This document shows positions 1 to 7,453 of a stretch of 31,455 bases of DNA, one piece after another (position 1 is the stretch's first letter; each line of letters starts with the position of its first letter). Origin of the DNA: an uncultured Peptococcaceae bacterium (lineage in GTDB: Bacteria; Bacillota; Peptococcia; Peptococcales; Peptococcaceae); the NCBI GenBank assembly GCA_900553245.1, contig USCP01000003.1:1-31455 (forward strand), read 5' to 3'. The position numbers and the translations under genes were made by a program. The notes beneath the pieces were generated by a model. That model ran no database searches, was not told where the DNA came from, and saw nothing but the letters and a program-made list of their open reading frames with translations.

Positions 1-461
1 CGCATATAGCTCGGACGAAAATCATGCCCCCATTGGCTCACACAATGCGCTTCATCCACTGCAACCATCGCCACATCCAAAGACAACAACAGCTGACAAA
101 AGCCTTCGTTATCCAAACGCTCCGGCGCAACATACAGCAAATCCAAATCACCGCGACGTGCCATGCGAACCGTTTGTGCAAATTGCTCTGCATCCGTCGC
201 ACTATTTATAAAACGAGCCGCCACGCCCATCTCTACCAAACTGTCCACTTGGTCCTTCATCAACGATATGAGCGGTGATACAACCACCGTCATCCCCGGC
301 ATGCAAATGGCCGGTATTTGATAACATACCGATTTGCCCCCACCGGTCGGCAAAATAGCCAAGACATCTTGACCGGCCAGCAAGGCTTGGATAATTTCCG
401 CTTGTCCCGGTCTAAAGGAATCGTAGCCAAAATATTTTTTTAAAGCGTCTTGCGGTTTCAT
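1..461 (-). CDS. recQ: RecQ-family ATP-dependent DNA helicase, N-terminal part (runs off the window)
   Basis: Translating the minus strand from ATG at 459-461 gives about 153 residues of a RecQ helicase before the window ends. RecQ unwinds DNA 3'-to-5' in recombination and fork repair. Visible in order are the FxSFRPGQ motif near residue 15, Walker A TGGGKS near residue 40, SPLISLMKDQVD, YVAPERL, the Walker B DEAH box, and the RecQ-specific CVSQWGHDFRPSY stretch just before the edge. Together these separate RecQ from other DEAD/DEAH helicases. An AGGAG ribosome binding site lies 8 bases upstream of the ATG. An extended -10 promoter follows at 490-498. The gene is divergent from dapA. The RQC and HRDC domains would lie outside the window, so their presence cannot be judged. 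Confidence 0.93.
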   Translation of the reverse strand, partial: MKPQDALKKYFGYDSFRPGQAEIIQALLAGQDVLAILPTGGGKSVCYQIPAICMPGMTVVVSPLISLMKDQVDSLVEMGVAARFINSATDAEQFAQTVRMARRGDLDLLYVAPERLDNEGFCQLLLSLDVAMVAVDEAHCVSQWGHDFRPSYM

Positions 462-489
462 AGCACTTCTCCTCTTTGTCAATGCCCCT

Positions 490-498
490 ATTATACCA
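490..498 (-). promoter_or_regulatory. recQ extended -10 promoter
   Basis: On the minus strand the sequence reads TGGTATAAT, a consensus -10 with the TGn extension, about 30 bases before the recQ start. No good -35 is visible, as is usual for extended -10 promoters. Confidence 0.5.
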
Positions 499-538
499 CG
501 AACTTTAAAAGAAAATCGACCTTCCACGGAAATACCCC

Positions 539-567
539 TTGACATTACACAAACAAAACCCTAGTAT
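539..567 (+). promoter_or_regulatory. dapA promoter (-35/-10)
   Basis: A perfect TTGACA at 539-544 is followed after 17 bases by TAGTAT at 562-567. A second -10-like hexamer, TATACT, sits at 565-570 but would need a 20-base spacer. Transcription would start just before the riboswitch aptamer. Confidence 0.65.
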
Positions 568-587
568 ACTAAATATACAATAAATTT

Positions 588-752
588 AGATAGAGGTCGC
601 GAAGCAAAAGAGTAACCACTCGGAGCAAGCAGTATGTGTTGAAGAGTGGCAAAAGGGTGTTTCGCCGAAGTGTTGTTGCAGGCTACAGGCAAAAATGCTG
701 GGCATGTACTTAAAAAGTGCATGACTGTCATCTTATTGATGGGGAGCTATCG
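588..752 (+). promoter_or_regulatory. Lysine riboswitch (L-box) aptamer in the dapA leader
   Basis: The leader carries the conserved L-box blocks in order: AGATAGAGGTCGCGAAG near 588, AAGAGTAACC near 607, GGTGTTTCGCCGAAG near 656, CTGGGCATG near 698, GACTGTCA near 723 and GGGGAGCTATC at 741-751. GATAG at 589-593 pairs with CTATC at 747-751 to close helix P1. In this class lysine binding favours the downstream terminator, so biosynthesis is shut off when lysine is plentiful. The position before dapA fits exactly. Confidence 0.92.
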
Positions 753-770
753 GAATGAATCGTGTTTATT

Positions 771-804
771 AACGACGAGTCCCCGCATGGATTCGTCGTT
801 TTTT
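771..804 (+). terminator. Leader terminator of the lysine riboswitch
   Basis: A 12-bp stem (771-782 with 789-800, one G-U pair) and a 6-base loop run straight into a six-T tract. It sits between the aptamer and dapA, so it is the expression platform: transcription attenuation rather than translational control. Confidence 0.9.
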
Positions 805-850
805 GTTATCACCAATTCGACCCCCAACGCATGTACAAGGAGGAAAAAAC

Positions 851-1738
851 ATGTCTATTTTTACCGGCGCAGGTTGCGCAATCATTACCCCATTTACTGC
901 TGAAGGTGCTGTCGATTATCCAGCTTTGGATCGTCTTTTGGATTTCCAAATTGACAACGGCACCGATGCCATCATCATTTGCGGTACAACCGGCGAGTCT
1001 TCTACCCTTTCCGAACCGGAACACTCCGAAGTTATCGCTCACACCGTAAAATATGTCAACCATCGCGTTCCTGTCATCGCTGGGACCGGTTCTAACGATA
1101 CCCAAACTGCCATCATGCTCTCTAAGCAAGCCGAAGATGACGGTGCCGATGCAGTTCTCGTGGTTACCCCATACTACAACAAAGCCACTCAAAACGGCTT
1201 AAAAATGCACTTCAAGCTCATCGCTGAAGCCATCAATATTCCTGTGATTCTCTACAACGTACCTAGCCGCACCGGTTGCAACATCCAACCTGAAACCGCT
1301 GTTTGGCTCGCTCGCAATGTAGAAAACATTGTTGCAATCAAGGAAGCCACTGGCAACATCAGCCAAATCGGCCACCTCTTTGCCATCGCCAACGGCGACA
1401 TTGACGTTTACTCCGGTAACGATGACCAAATCGTGCCATTGCTTTCATTTCGGTAAAAGGGTGTGATCTCCGTTCTTTCTAACATTGCGCCACAACAAAC
1501 CCACGACATCGTACAACATTACCTCGATGGCGACGTTCAAACCTCTGCTAAGATGCAACTCGAAGCAATGGACCTCATCAACGCCCTCTTCTGTGAAGTA
1601 AATCCAATCCCAGTAAAGAAGGCAGCAGAACTCATGAACCTCTGCGGCGGCAGTGTACGTTTGCCACTTACCGAAATTGAAGCAGCCAATGCCGAACGTC
1701 TCGCAAATGCAATGCGCGAATACGGTCTTTTGAAGTAA
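851..1738 (+). pseudogene. dapA: 4-hydroxy-tetrahydrodipicolinate synthase, interrupted by an in-frame TAA
   Basis: DapA condenses pyruvate with aspartate semialdehyde, the first committed step to diaminopimelate and lysine. The reading frame from ATG 851 (AAGGAGG ribosome binding site just upstream) spans 295 codons, close to the usual 292. The TTGES loop is at residues 46-50, the catalytic Tyr near 135, Arg near 140 and the Schiff-base Lys near 164 in AIKEATG. Codon 202 (1454-1456) is TAA. The conserved family sequence there, S-L-G-G-K-G-V-I-S, reads S-F-R-stop-K-G-V-I-S. The nucleotides fit about two bases lost before CGGTAAA and two gained after it, so the frame before and after is the same. 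The promoter, riboswitch and remaining coding sequence look intact. This is either a recent lesion or a sequence error. If real, the product would stop at 201 residues and lack the C-terminal helices. Confidence 0.85.
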
Positions 1739-1811
1739 TGTCTATCTTGTATTAAAACACTCATAAAACACTCTTAAGATAAAGCCCAAATTAAAAAACC
1801 AACCAAAAGAT

Positions 1812-1857
1812 AAAAACGCCATGTCTAAGCCAACACACTCAGACATGGCGTTTTTTT
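1812..1857. terminator. Bidirectional terminator between dapA and the thioredoxin-like gene
   Basis: A 15-bp A/T-flanked stem pairs 1812-1826 with 1841-1855 around a 14-base loop. It has seven T's at 1851-1857 on the plus strand and a U-run on the minus strand. The TAA stop of the convergent gene overlaps it. Confidence 0.85.
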
Positions 1858-2185
1858 AGTCTTCAAGCATTTCAAGATAGCGATGAATGCGAGAAAAAAT
1901 ATCTTCTAGGCTAAAATAGCCCGCTTCTTTAATCGTCAGCTGACCTTCTACATACACCAACACCGCCGGTGCACTAAAGATTTGCAATTCAGCGGCCAGC
2001 GCCGGTTCGGCATTAAGAGAAATATAGTAAAGACCAATTCGTTCATTACTTTCCAATTGAGCAGCCAGCTTGTAATTAATCGCCGGACACGCGCTACAAA
2101 AATCGTTGCCCACTTCCAACACAACCATTGGCTTCTCACGCACAACATCACTAAGTGCCACTCCATGAGGATATAAAGGCATCAT
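1856..2185 (-). CDS. Thioredoxin-like fold protein with a CSAC motif
   Basis: This 109-residue protein is the length of a single thioredoxin domain. It has a beta strand ending in D-F-C-S-A-C-P, giving a redox CxxC pair at Cys30 and Cys33, and S-A-P near residue 75 at the place of the cis-proline loop. The CSAC dipeptide is not the CGPC of housekeeping thioredoxins, so this is probably a specialised thiol-disulfide exchanger or a reductase partner; the substrate is unknown. There is no signal peptide, so it should be cytoplasmic. The start is one of two adjacent ATGs behind a weak AAAGGA site. It lies downstream of feoB but a terminator separates them, so co-expression would need read-through. 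Confidence 0.78.
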   Translation of the reverse strand: MMPLYPHGVALSDVVREKPMVVLEVGNDFCSACPAINYKLAAQLESNERIGLYYISLNAEPALAAELQIFSAPAVLVYVEGQLTIKEAGYFSLEDIFSRIHRYLEMLED

Positions 2186-2216
2186 CTAACATTCATCCTT
2201 TCTATACCTGCTTTAC

Positions 2217-2253
2217 AAAAAAAGGAATCTGACACCACGGACAGATTCCTTTT
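2217..2253 (-). terminator. feoB terminator
   Basis: A 12-bp stem (2220-2231 with 2242-2253) is followed on the minus strand by a run of seven U's (2217-2223). It lies directly after the feoB stop codon. Confidence 0.85.
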
Positions 2254-2258
2254 ATTTT

Positions 2259-4625
2259 TTATAAGAACATTGTCAGCCCCAATTTTACAATAAAGGCCAC
2301 TGCCCATGCAATCACACATTGGAAGACAATCACATACAGCATCCATTTATTGCCGAGCTCACGACGTACCGCACTCACAGCAGCCGCACATGGGGTATAC
2401 AACAAACAGAACACCAACAATGCTGCCACAGCCACCGGTGCAAGGGTTGCCATAACCGCTTCAGAGGAGCCGAAAAGTACCAACAGCGTTGCCACAACAG
2501 TTTCCTTTGCCATAAAGCCGGTAATAAGGGCGGCACAAATACGCCAATCTCCAAAGCCCAGTGGCGCAAAGATTGGAGCAAGTACCCCAGCCACAGAGGC
2601 CAGCATACTATCCTGCGGATTCGTTGCAACATTCATCGTCACAGTAAATTGATTCAAGAACCAAATCACCAACGAAGCAATGAAAATAACGGTGAAAGCA
2701 CGCTCGATAAAGTCACGAGATTTTTCCCACAGAAGCATTCCCACACTTTTCGCGGAAGGCATGCGATAATTAGGAAGTTCCATTACAAACGGCACCGCAT
2801 CACCGGCAAACAAGGTCTTGCTAAAGACAAGGGCGACCACAATCCCCACAACAATGCCAAGGAAATACAATGCTGTCATAACAAAGCCGCCGTGTTCCGG
2901 AAAAAACGCCGCGGTGAAGAAGGCGTACACCGGCACCTTGGCGCTGCAACTCATAAACGGTGTCAACAAAATGGTCATCTTACGGTCACGTTCGGACGAC
3001 AAGGTACGACTCGCCATAATAGCAGGCACAGAGCAACCAAAGCCAATCAAAAGCGGCACAATACTACGACCGGAAAGGCCGATTTTTCGCAACAGCTTAT
3101 CCATGACAAAAGCCACACGCGCCATGTACCCACTGTCCTCCAAAAGAGACAGAAAGAAGAACAAAGTGATAATAATTGGCAAGAAACTCAATACCGTTCC
3201 AACACCGCCAAAAATACCATCACGCACCAAAGAAATCAAAATCTCATTAACCTGCGCCCGCTCCATCGCGCCGACCACCACATCGGAAAGCCCGGTAATA
3301 GCCGTCTCTAAAACGTCTTGGAGAAACGCACCAATAACATTAAAGGTCAGATAAAAAATCGCGCCCATGATGGCAATAAAAATCGGAATACCGGTCCAAC
3401 GCCCGGTCAACCATTCATCCACCTTGCGACTTCGCGCATGCTCCTTGCTTTCGTGAGGCTTTACAACGGTGGCCTCACACACATCAAGAATGAAGTTAAA
3501 TCGCATATCAGCAATCGCGGCCGCACGATCCAAGCCACATTCCGATTCCATTTGGCTAATAATGTGTTCAAGCATGTGCTGCTCCTCGTCGGTAAGCTTA
3601 AGCACATTTGCCAAGCGTTCGTCGCCCTCAATGAGCTTCGTCGCCACAAAGCGCACCGGAAAATCAACTTTATTGGCGCGGTCTTCAATCAAGTGCATAA
3701 TCGCATGCACACAACGGTGTACCGCTCCACCCTTCTTATCATCCTTACAAAAATCCAAACGGCGCGGACGCTCTTGGTATTTTGCAACGTGCAAGGCGTG
3801 GTCAATCAATTCATCAATCCCTTGGTTCTTTGCCGCGGAAATCGGTACCACCGGCACCCCCAAGAGTTCTTCTAATGCATTGACGTGAATGGTACCGCCA
3901 TTGGCGTAAACTTCGTCCATCATATTCAATGCCACAACCATCGGAATATTAAGCTCCAACAATTGCATAGTGAGGTATAAATTGCGTTCAATGTTGGTGG
4001 CATCCAAAATATTGATAATGCCACGTGGACGTTCCTTCAAAAGAAATTGTCTGGTTACAAGCTCTTCACTGCTGTAAGGAGACATCGAATAAATCCCCGG
4101 AAGGTCTGTCACCAATGTATTCTTATGCCCACGAATGACCCCATCCTTACGGTCAACCGTTACCCCTGGAAAATTTCCGACGTGTTGGTTAGAACCAGTT
4201 AATTGATTAAACAAGGTGGTTTTTCCGCAATTTTGGTTCCCCGCCAAAGCGAAAGTCAAGGTTTCACTTTCATCCAGCGGATTTTCACTGTCTTTTTCGT
4301 GAAACTTCCCCATTTCCCCTAATCCCGGGTGTTCAATTAGTTTTAAACGCGGACGCGCTTCGTGGGTGTGCAATAATTTTTCATCAATATCTTTTACTTG
4401 AATATGTGCCGCATCGGCTTTACGCAATGTCAACTCATAACCATGAACCGTCAGCTGCATCGGATCTCCCAATGGAGCAAATTTTACCAACTTTACATAG
4501 GTTCCGGGAATTAACCCCATATCAAGCAAATGCTTACGCAACGATTCTTCACCGCCAACGCCAAGCACTTCCACCGATTCGCCAATCTCAAGTTCGCTTA
4601 ATAGCTTTGTTTGCTCTTGCGCCAT
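2259..4625 (-). CDS. feoB: FeoA-FeoB fusion ferrous iron transporter
   Basis: FeoB is a membrane protein that imports Fe2+ with an N-terminal G domain. Here a FeoA-type SH3-like domain (residues about 5-80) is fused in front. The G domain follows: P-loop G-N-Q-N-C-G-K-T-T near 129-137, DLPG near 174, NMMD near 234 and the SA loop near 263. The C-terminal half has about nine to eleven hydrophobic segments. It includes the two conserved gate motifs GFGCSVPAIM and CSAKVPVY, each with the key Cys. The 788 residues fit a fusion. The frame opens at GTG 4631, but that codon touches the ribosome binding site; ATG at 4623-4625, with GGAG eight bases upstream, is the better start. No separate feoA or feoC is nearby. 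An extended -10 promoter and a small palindrome precede it. Confidence 0.96.
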   Translation of the reverse strand: MAQEQTKLLSELEIGESVEVLGVGGEESLRKHLLDMGLIPGTYVKLVKFAPLGDPMQLTVHGYELTLRKADAAHIQVKDIDEKLLHTHEARPRLKLIEHPGLGEMGKFHEKDSENPLDESETLTFALAGNQNCGKTTLFNQLTGSNQHVGNFPGVTVDRKDGVIRGHKNTLVTDLPGIYSMSPYSSEELVTRQFLLKERPRGIINILDATNIERNLYLTMQLLELNIPMVVALNMMDEVYANGGTIHVNALEELLGVPVVPISAAKNQGIDELIDHALHVAKYQERPRRLDFCKDDKKGGAVHRCVHAIMHLIEDRANKVDFPVRFVATKLIEGDERLANVLKLTDEEQHMLEHIISQMESECGLDRAAAIADMRFNFILDVCEATVVKPHESKEHARSRKVDEWLTGRWTGIPIFIAIMGAIFYLTFNVIGAFLQDVLETAITGLSDVVVGAMERAQVNEILISLVRDGIFGGVGTVLSFLPIIITLFFFLSLLEDSGYMARVAFVMDKLLRKIGLSGRSIVPLLIGFGCSVPAIMASRTLSSERDRKMTILLTPFMSCSAKVPVYAFFTAAFFPEHGGFVMTALYFLGIVVGIVVALVFSKTLFAGDAVPFVMELPNYRMPSAKSVGMLLWEKSRDFIERAFTVIFIASLVIWFLNQFTVTMNVATNPQDSMLASVAGVLAPIFAPLGFGDWRICAALITGFMAKETVVATLLVLFGSSEAVMATLAPVAVAALLVFCLLYTPCAAAVSAVRRELGNKWMLYVIVFQCVIAWAVAFIVKLGLTMFL

Positions 4626-4663
4626 TGTCACACTCCTCTCTTCATTGTCAATATGATGGTGCT

Positions 4664-4679
4664 TGTTATTTTATCAACA
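4664..4679. promoter_or_regulatory. Imperfect palindrome after the feoB promoter, possible metal-regulator operator
   Basis: The 16 bases TGTTATTTTATCAACA form an imperfect inverted repeat with TGTT and AACA ends. It lies where the feoB transcript should start. Iron genes are commonly repressed by Fur or DtxR-type proteins, but this site does not closely match either consensus. Confidence 0.25.
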
Positions 4680-4686
4680 TTTTCGT

Positions 4687-4695
4687 ATTATAACA
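4687..4695 (-). promoter_or_regulatory. feoB extended -10 promoter
   Basis: The minus strand reads TGTTATAAT, a consensus -10 hexamer with the TGn extension, about 65 bases before the feoB start. No convincing -35 is seen. Confidence 0.5.
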
Positions 4696-4736
4696 TCTTT
4701 TGCCCCACGGTCCTACTATTCTTTCGACAATTATAA

Positions 4737-4767
4737 TAAAAAAGCCGCATTCGCTGTTGCGAATGCG
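4737..4767 (-). terminator. Terminator of the DUF1700-like gene
   Basis: A perfect 9-bp GC-rich stem (4746-4754 with 4759-4767) with a 4-base loop is followed on the minus strand by a U-run (4737-4743). Confidence 0.88.
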
Positions 4768-4778
4768 ACATGAAATAA

Positions 4779-5504
4779 TTAGATTGTAAAATTAACCCCT
4801 AAAATCATCATTCCTGCAGTGACCAATGCAAGAACCATAGAGATTGGCAATAATACATACACACTTATACGCCATGCTTTAGAATACACATCATCCAAAG
4901 ACACCGGCAAGCGAAAACAGCCACTGATTTTCTTTAAGGTCCATGTATGATATTTCTTTTTCAAACGACGAAGCGCTTTTAATGCCGTACCGGCAATGAG
5001 AATCATAAAAATCCCGGCAGATACTAAAAAAACCGTCCCAACCGGATTATTCTCAAAAAGATGCTCCGGACCAAAAGAAAACACAGCCACCACTTGCTCC
5101 GGCAACATTTCTAAAAGATCAAACTGGAAAATCACGCCCGAGGCAATGAGTGCCACGCCGCCCAAAAGTACCGCCAAAAAAGCAAGGCTCGTCGTAACCC
5201 CCAAAAGAACCATCAAGCACGTAAGCAAGAATATCCCTAATCGCTTAAAAAATTTGGCAGACCCCGTTTTTTTCAAGACACGTTTATTGGCGTATGCCTT
5301 GCCATCGTATTGCTCTGCCAAAGCTTCCGGTGCCGGCAAAGTTTGAATGACCTCTGTATCACCAATTGATTGACGGTTACGTTTAAAGAAATAATTTTTT
5401 ATATCCGTCACCATTTGATCGGCATCGGGAATATTCTTACCTTCTAATGCTTTTTCTAAAGCCTCGAGGTATTCCCCACGCGTTTTATATTCCATGTCCC
5501 ACAT
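4779..5504 (-). CDS. DUF1700-like integral membrane protein
   Basis: The protein is about 241 residues. The N-terminal soluble part (about 1-85) begins Y-L-E-A-L-E-K-A-L and resembles the helical head of DUF1700/HAAS-type proteins, which carry an 'F-L-x-x-L-x-x-x-L' start and a helix that folds back. Then come two hydrophobic segments (about 90-135), a third (about 160-180), a basic loop and a C-terminal membrane segment. The frame opens at 5531, but AGGGGG lies inside that extension, ten bases before ATG 5502-5504, so the internal start is chosen. Such genes often sit behind a PadR-type regulator; none is present here. A TTGACA promoter lies upstream and a clear terminator downstream, so it is probably monocistronic. 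The function is unknown. Confidence 0.7.
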   Translation of the reverse strand: MWDMEYKTRGEYLEALEKALEGKNIPDADQMVTDIKNYFFKRNRQSIGDTEVIQTLPAPEALAEQYDGKAYANKRVLKKTGSAKFFKRLGIFLLTCLMVLLGVTTSLAFLAVLLGGVALIASGVIFQFDLLEMLPEQVVAVFSFGPEHLFENNPVGTVFLVSAGIFMILIAGTALKALRRLKKKYHTWTLKKISGCFRLPVSLDDVYSKAWRISVYVLLPISMVLALVTAGMMILGVNFTI

Positions 5505-5545
5505 GAATCGTTGTCCCCCTATAGTTTTCATTAGCGCACCGGCGC

Positions 5546-5573
5546 ATTAACTATCATACACAAAAACTGTCAA
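5546..5573 (-). promoter_or_regulatory. Promoter of the DUF1700-like gene
   Basis: On the minus strand TTGACA (5568-5573) is followed after 16 bases by GTTAAT (5546-5551), about 40 bases before the start codon. Confidence 0.5.
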
Positions 5574-5604
5574 CATAACGTTACAAAAAGGCAAAAATGC
5601 ACCG

Positions 5605-6432
5605 TCAACGTTTTTTGTCAGTCAACTTTGACAACACGCTACGCCCCTTAAGCGCCGCATTATAAATAGGATGATGTTTAGGCACTGCATCAAAGGCATG
5701 GTCAGCATTGGTTTTAATCCCGCTATAAATGGTTGCTGCGCCAAAGCCTACCGGTTGTACCTCTACGCTGGTTAAGCCCGCATCACGGAACATTTGCGCA
5801 ATTTCCTCACGTGGTGGGAAGGTGCGCAAGCTTTCTGCCAACCAAGTATACGCCGGATAGCCGTTAGAAATGGTTTGACCGCTTACTAAATGACTTCCGA
5901 GCCAAGGCACAATCTTGAAATAATAAAGGTTAAAAAACCATCTGGCCGGCGGAAAGCTAGGGCGAGACACATCAATACACACCACACGCCCCCCTACTTC
6001 AACCACACGTGCCATTTCACGAATGGCCTTTGGGATGTCACTCACATTGCGAAGGGCAAATCCATTGGTAGCAGCATTGAAGCTGTCATCCGGAAAAGGC
6101 AAATTGAGGGCATCCCCTTCTACGAATTGCACGTTGCAATTTAGATAGTCTGCGCGCTTTTTTTCGGCATTTTCAAGCATATTCGGAGAAAAATCCAAGC
6201 CAACAGCTTGACCAAAGCTACCGACGATTTTTGCTTGTTGGTAAGTCATTTCACCGGTTCCACAGCATACATCTAAGCCCTTACCACCTGGGCGAAGCTC
6301 GGTTTTGTCCATGACAATGCGTTGCCATCTCTTCAGCATCCCCCAGGTCATTACAACATTCATGAAATCATATTTGCCGGCAATGGTATCAAAGACCTCA
6401 TGCACATACTTTTCTTTCTTTTCGCCGTTCAT
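5605..6432 (-). CDS. menG: Demethylmenaquinone methyltransferase (MenG/UbiE family)
   Basis: This SAM-dependent C-methyltransferase makes menaquinone from demethylmenaquinone, the last step of the pathway. Family marks are F-D-x-I-A-x-K-Y-D-x-M-N near residue 14, the SAM-binding loop LDVCCGTGEM near 53-62, GLDFSPNML, and N-G-F-A-L-R-N-V, which is D-G-F-G-L-R-N-V in most members. At 275 residues it is about 25-40 longer than common homologues. The extra part is a C-terminal tail after the usual G-A-A-T-I-Y-S-G-I-K end, basic and of unknown use. Its ATG overlaps the TGA of the upstream ymdB-like gene (ATGA at 6429-6432), with AAAGGA upstream, so the two are translationally coupled. It implies a menaquinone-using respiratory chain. 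I see no convincing terminator after it. Confidence 0.92.
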   Translation of the reverse strand: MNGEKKEKYVHEVFDTIAGKYDFMNVVMTWGMLKRWQRIVMDKTELRPGGKGLDVCCGTGEMTYQQAKIVGSFGQAVGLDFSPNMLENAEKKRADYLNCNVQFVEGDALNLPFPDDSFNAATNGFALRNVSDIPKAIREMARVVEVGGRVVCIDVSRPSFPPARWFFNLYYFKIVPWLGSHLVSGQTISNGYPAYTWLAESLRTFPPREEIAQMFRDAGLTSVEVQPVGFGAATIYSGIKTNADHAFDAVPKHHPIYNAALKGRSVLSKLTDKKR

Positions 6433-7232
6433 ACGCCTTTCCTTTCTATAATCATCTTGCGCTCAATGCGTTCAATGGATACCGCTTTACCGTCCGCATC
6501 TACATCCACCAACGCTGCTTGAAACAAAAACTCACTATCTTCACTTTGTTGAAACTTCACACGTCGTTGGGTCACAAAGCGATTGATGGAGGATTCTACA
6601 CGCATCCCCAAGACCGATTCAACCGGTCCAACCATCCCGATATCCGTTTGATAGGCAGTACCATTTGGAAGCACTTGGGTATCTGCCGTTGGAATATGCG
6701 TGTGGGTACCGAGCACTGCCGTCACCTTACCGTCCAAGTAACGACCCATTGCCACTTTCTCAGAGGTGGCTTCGGCATGCATATCAACAATAATGGTCTT
6801 GATGCCTTCCGCGCGAATCTCATCCACCACCTTCATGATGTCTTGAAACGGAGAGGTGAGGGTTGACATATAGACATTGCCCATTGCAACAATGACAGCC
6901 ACTTGTCGATGATTCGCCGCTTCCGTCACTGTCCATCCTCGTCCCGGTGTCTCCGGTGGATAATTGAATGGGCGTACAATATCTTCATTTTCATCAATAA
7001 AATGATAAATCTGTGGCTGATTCCAAGCATGATTGCCCAAGGTCACAACATCCACCCCAACGGTCTTTAATTGTTGGTACTGCTTCAAGTTAATACCGTT
7101 TTGAGTATGGATGTTTTCGCCGTTGGCAATCACAAGATCAATTTGTTCGGTTTTCTTAAGCTGACGAATACAGCGCGCCACCATCTCGATGGAATCAGGG
7201 GTCACCATATCGCCGATGAATAATATTTTCAT
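6429..7232 (-). CDS. ymdB: YmdB-family metallophosphoesterase
   Basis: It belongs to the TIGR00282/YmdB family, calcineurin-like phosphodiesterases; B. subtilis YmdB cleaves 2',3'-cyclic nucleotides and affects biofilm and motility choices. The 267 residues match the usual length. Motifs in order are ILFIGD at the N-terminus, ANGEN, TLGNHAW, D-M-H-A-E-A-T-S-E-K, GTHTHIPTAD and GTAYQTDIGMVGP, which supply the two-metal ligands. The frame extends up to 7262, but AGGAG lies seven bases before ATG 7230-7232, so that start is used. The usual 'GD-V-x-G-x-x-G' is altered to G-D-M-V-T-P-D-S. It forms an operon with menG through a 4-base overlap. Confidence 0.9.
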   Translation of the reverse strand: MKILFIGDMVTPDSIEMVARCIRQLKKTEQIDLVIANGENIHTQNGINLKQYQQLKTVGVDVVTLGNHAWNQPQIYHFIDENEDIVRPFNYPPETPGRGWTVTEAANHRQVAVIVAMGNVYMSTLTSPFQDIMKVVDEIRAEGIKTIIVDMHAEATSEKVAMGRYLDGKVTAVLGTHTHIPTADTQVLPNGTAYQTDIGMVGPVESVLGMRVESSINRFVTQRRVKFQQSEDSEFLFQAALVDVDADGKAVSIERIERKMIIERKGV

Positions 7233-7261
7233 GGTAATACTCCTATCTGTAACACTCTCCA

Positions 7262-7290
7262 ATCATATCATCTTTACGAGAGCGTCGCAA
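7262..7290 (-). promoter_or_regulatory. Promoter of the ymdB-menG operon
   Basis: On the minus strand TTGCGA (7285-7290) precedes TATGAT (7262-7267) with a 17-base spacer, 30 bases before the chosen start codon. Confidence 0.55.
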
Positions 7291-7323
7291 GAAAGCCACT
7301 ACAAATGCACCGAAAAAAGGAAT

Positions 7324-7359
7324 AAAAAAAACGCACTCACGTAGGGTAGGCGAGTGCGT
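7324..7359 (-). terminator. Terminator of the tRNA-like unit
   Basis: An 8-bp GC-rich stem (7331-7338 with 7352-7359) with a 13-base loop is followed on the minus strand by seven U's (7324-7330). It ends the small transcript that starts at the 7454-7482 promoter. Confidence 0.85.
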
Positions 7360-7368
7360 CGACGTTAG

Positions 7369-7438
7369 GACAGACAGCGGGATTCGAACCCGCAACTCAG
7401 GTGCCACAGCCTGTATGATGCCGTTTCAACATGCTTCC
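7369..7438 (-). tRNA. Degenerate tRNA-His(GUG)-like gene
   Basis: Read on the minus strand, this 70-base stretch has tRNA order. The T-arm at 7377-7393 is perfect (5-bp stem, loop TTCGAAT). Before it comes an anticodon arm with loop C-U-G-U-G-G-C, where the U33-like base is followed by GUG (7405-7407), the histidine anticodon. Before that is a D-loop ending G-G-C-A between TTGA and TCAT. The discriminator position is C, as in tRNA-His. Two things are wrong. The anticodon stem has CAGG against ACCTG, so one base is missing. The 5' acceptor strand GGAAGCA pairs poorly with TGTCTGT (two mismatches, two G-U). No CCA is encoded. It has its own good promoter and terminator. It is either a decayed tRNA-His, a sequence with errors, or a tRNA-like small RNA. 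Confidence 0.55.
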
Positions 7439-7453
7439 TTTCGACTTATATTT

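Noticed and set aside
1454..1456. TAA as a sense codon or programmed recoding
   Set aside because: Many intact genes in the window stop at TAA, and no recoding signal or slippery sequence consistent with the family protein was found.
2319..3311. A 330-codon plus-strand frame opposite feoB
   Set aside because: It mirrors the codons of a certain FeoB; the composition (His, Arg, Asn, Gln-rich) is that of a shadow frame.
5575..5604. Terminator after menG
   Set aside because: Two AACGTT copies could pair, but the stem is six bases with a long loop and there is no proper U-tract.
7369..7438. SRP RNA or tmRNA fragment instead of a tRNA-like gene
   Set aside because: A GGAAGCA string recalls SRP RNA, but the rest of the SRP helix 8 motif is missing. 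There is no tmRNA tag region; the arms and spacing fit a tRNA better.
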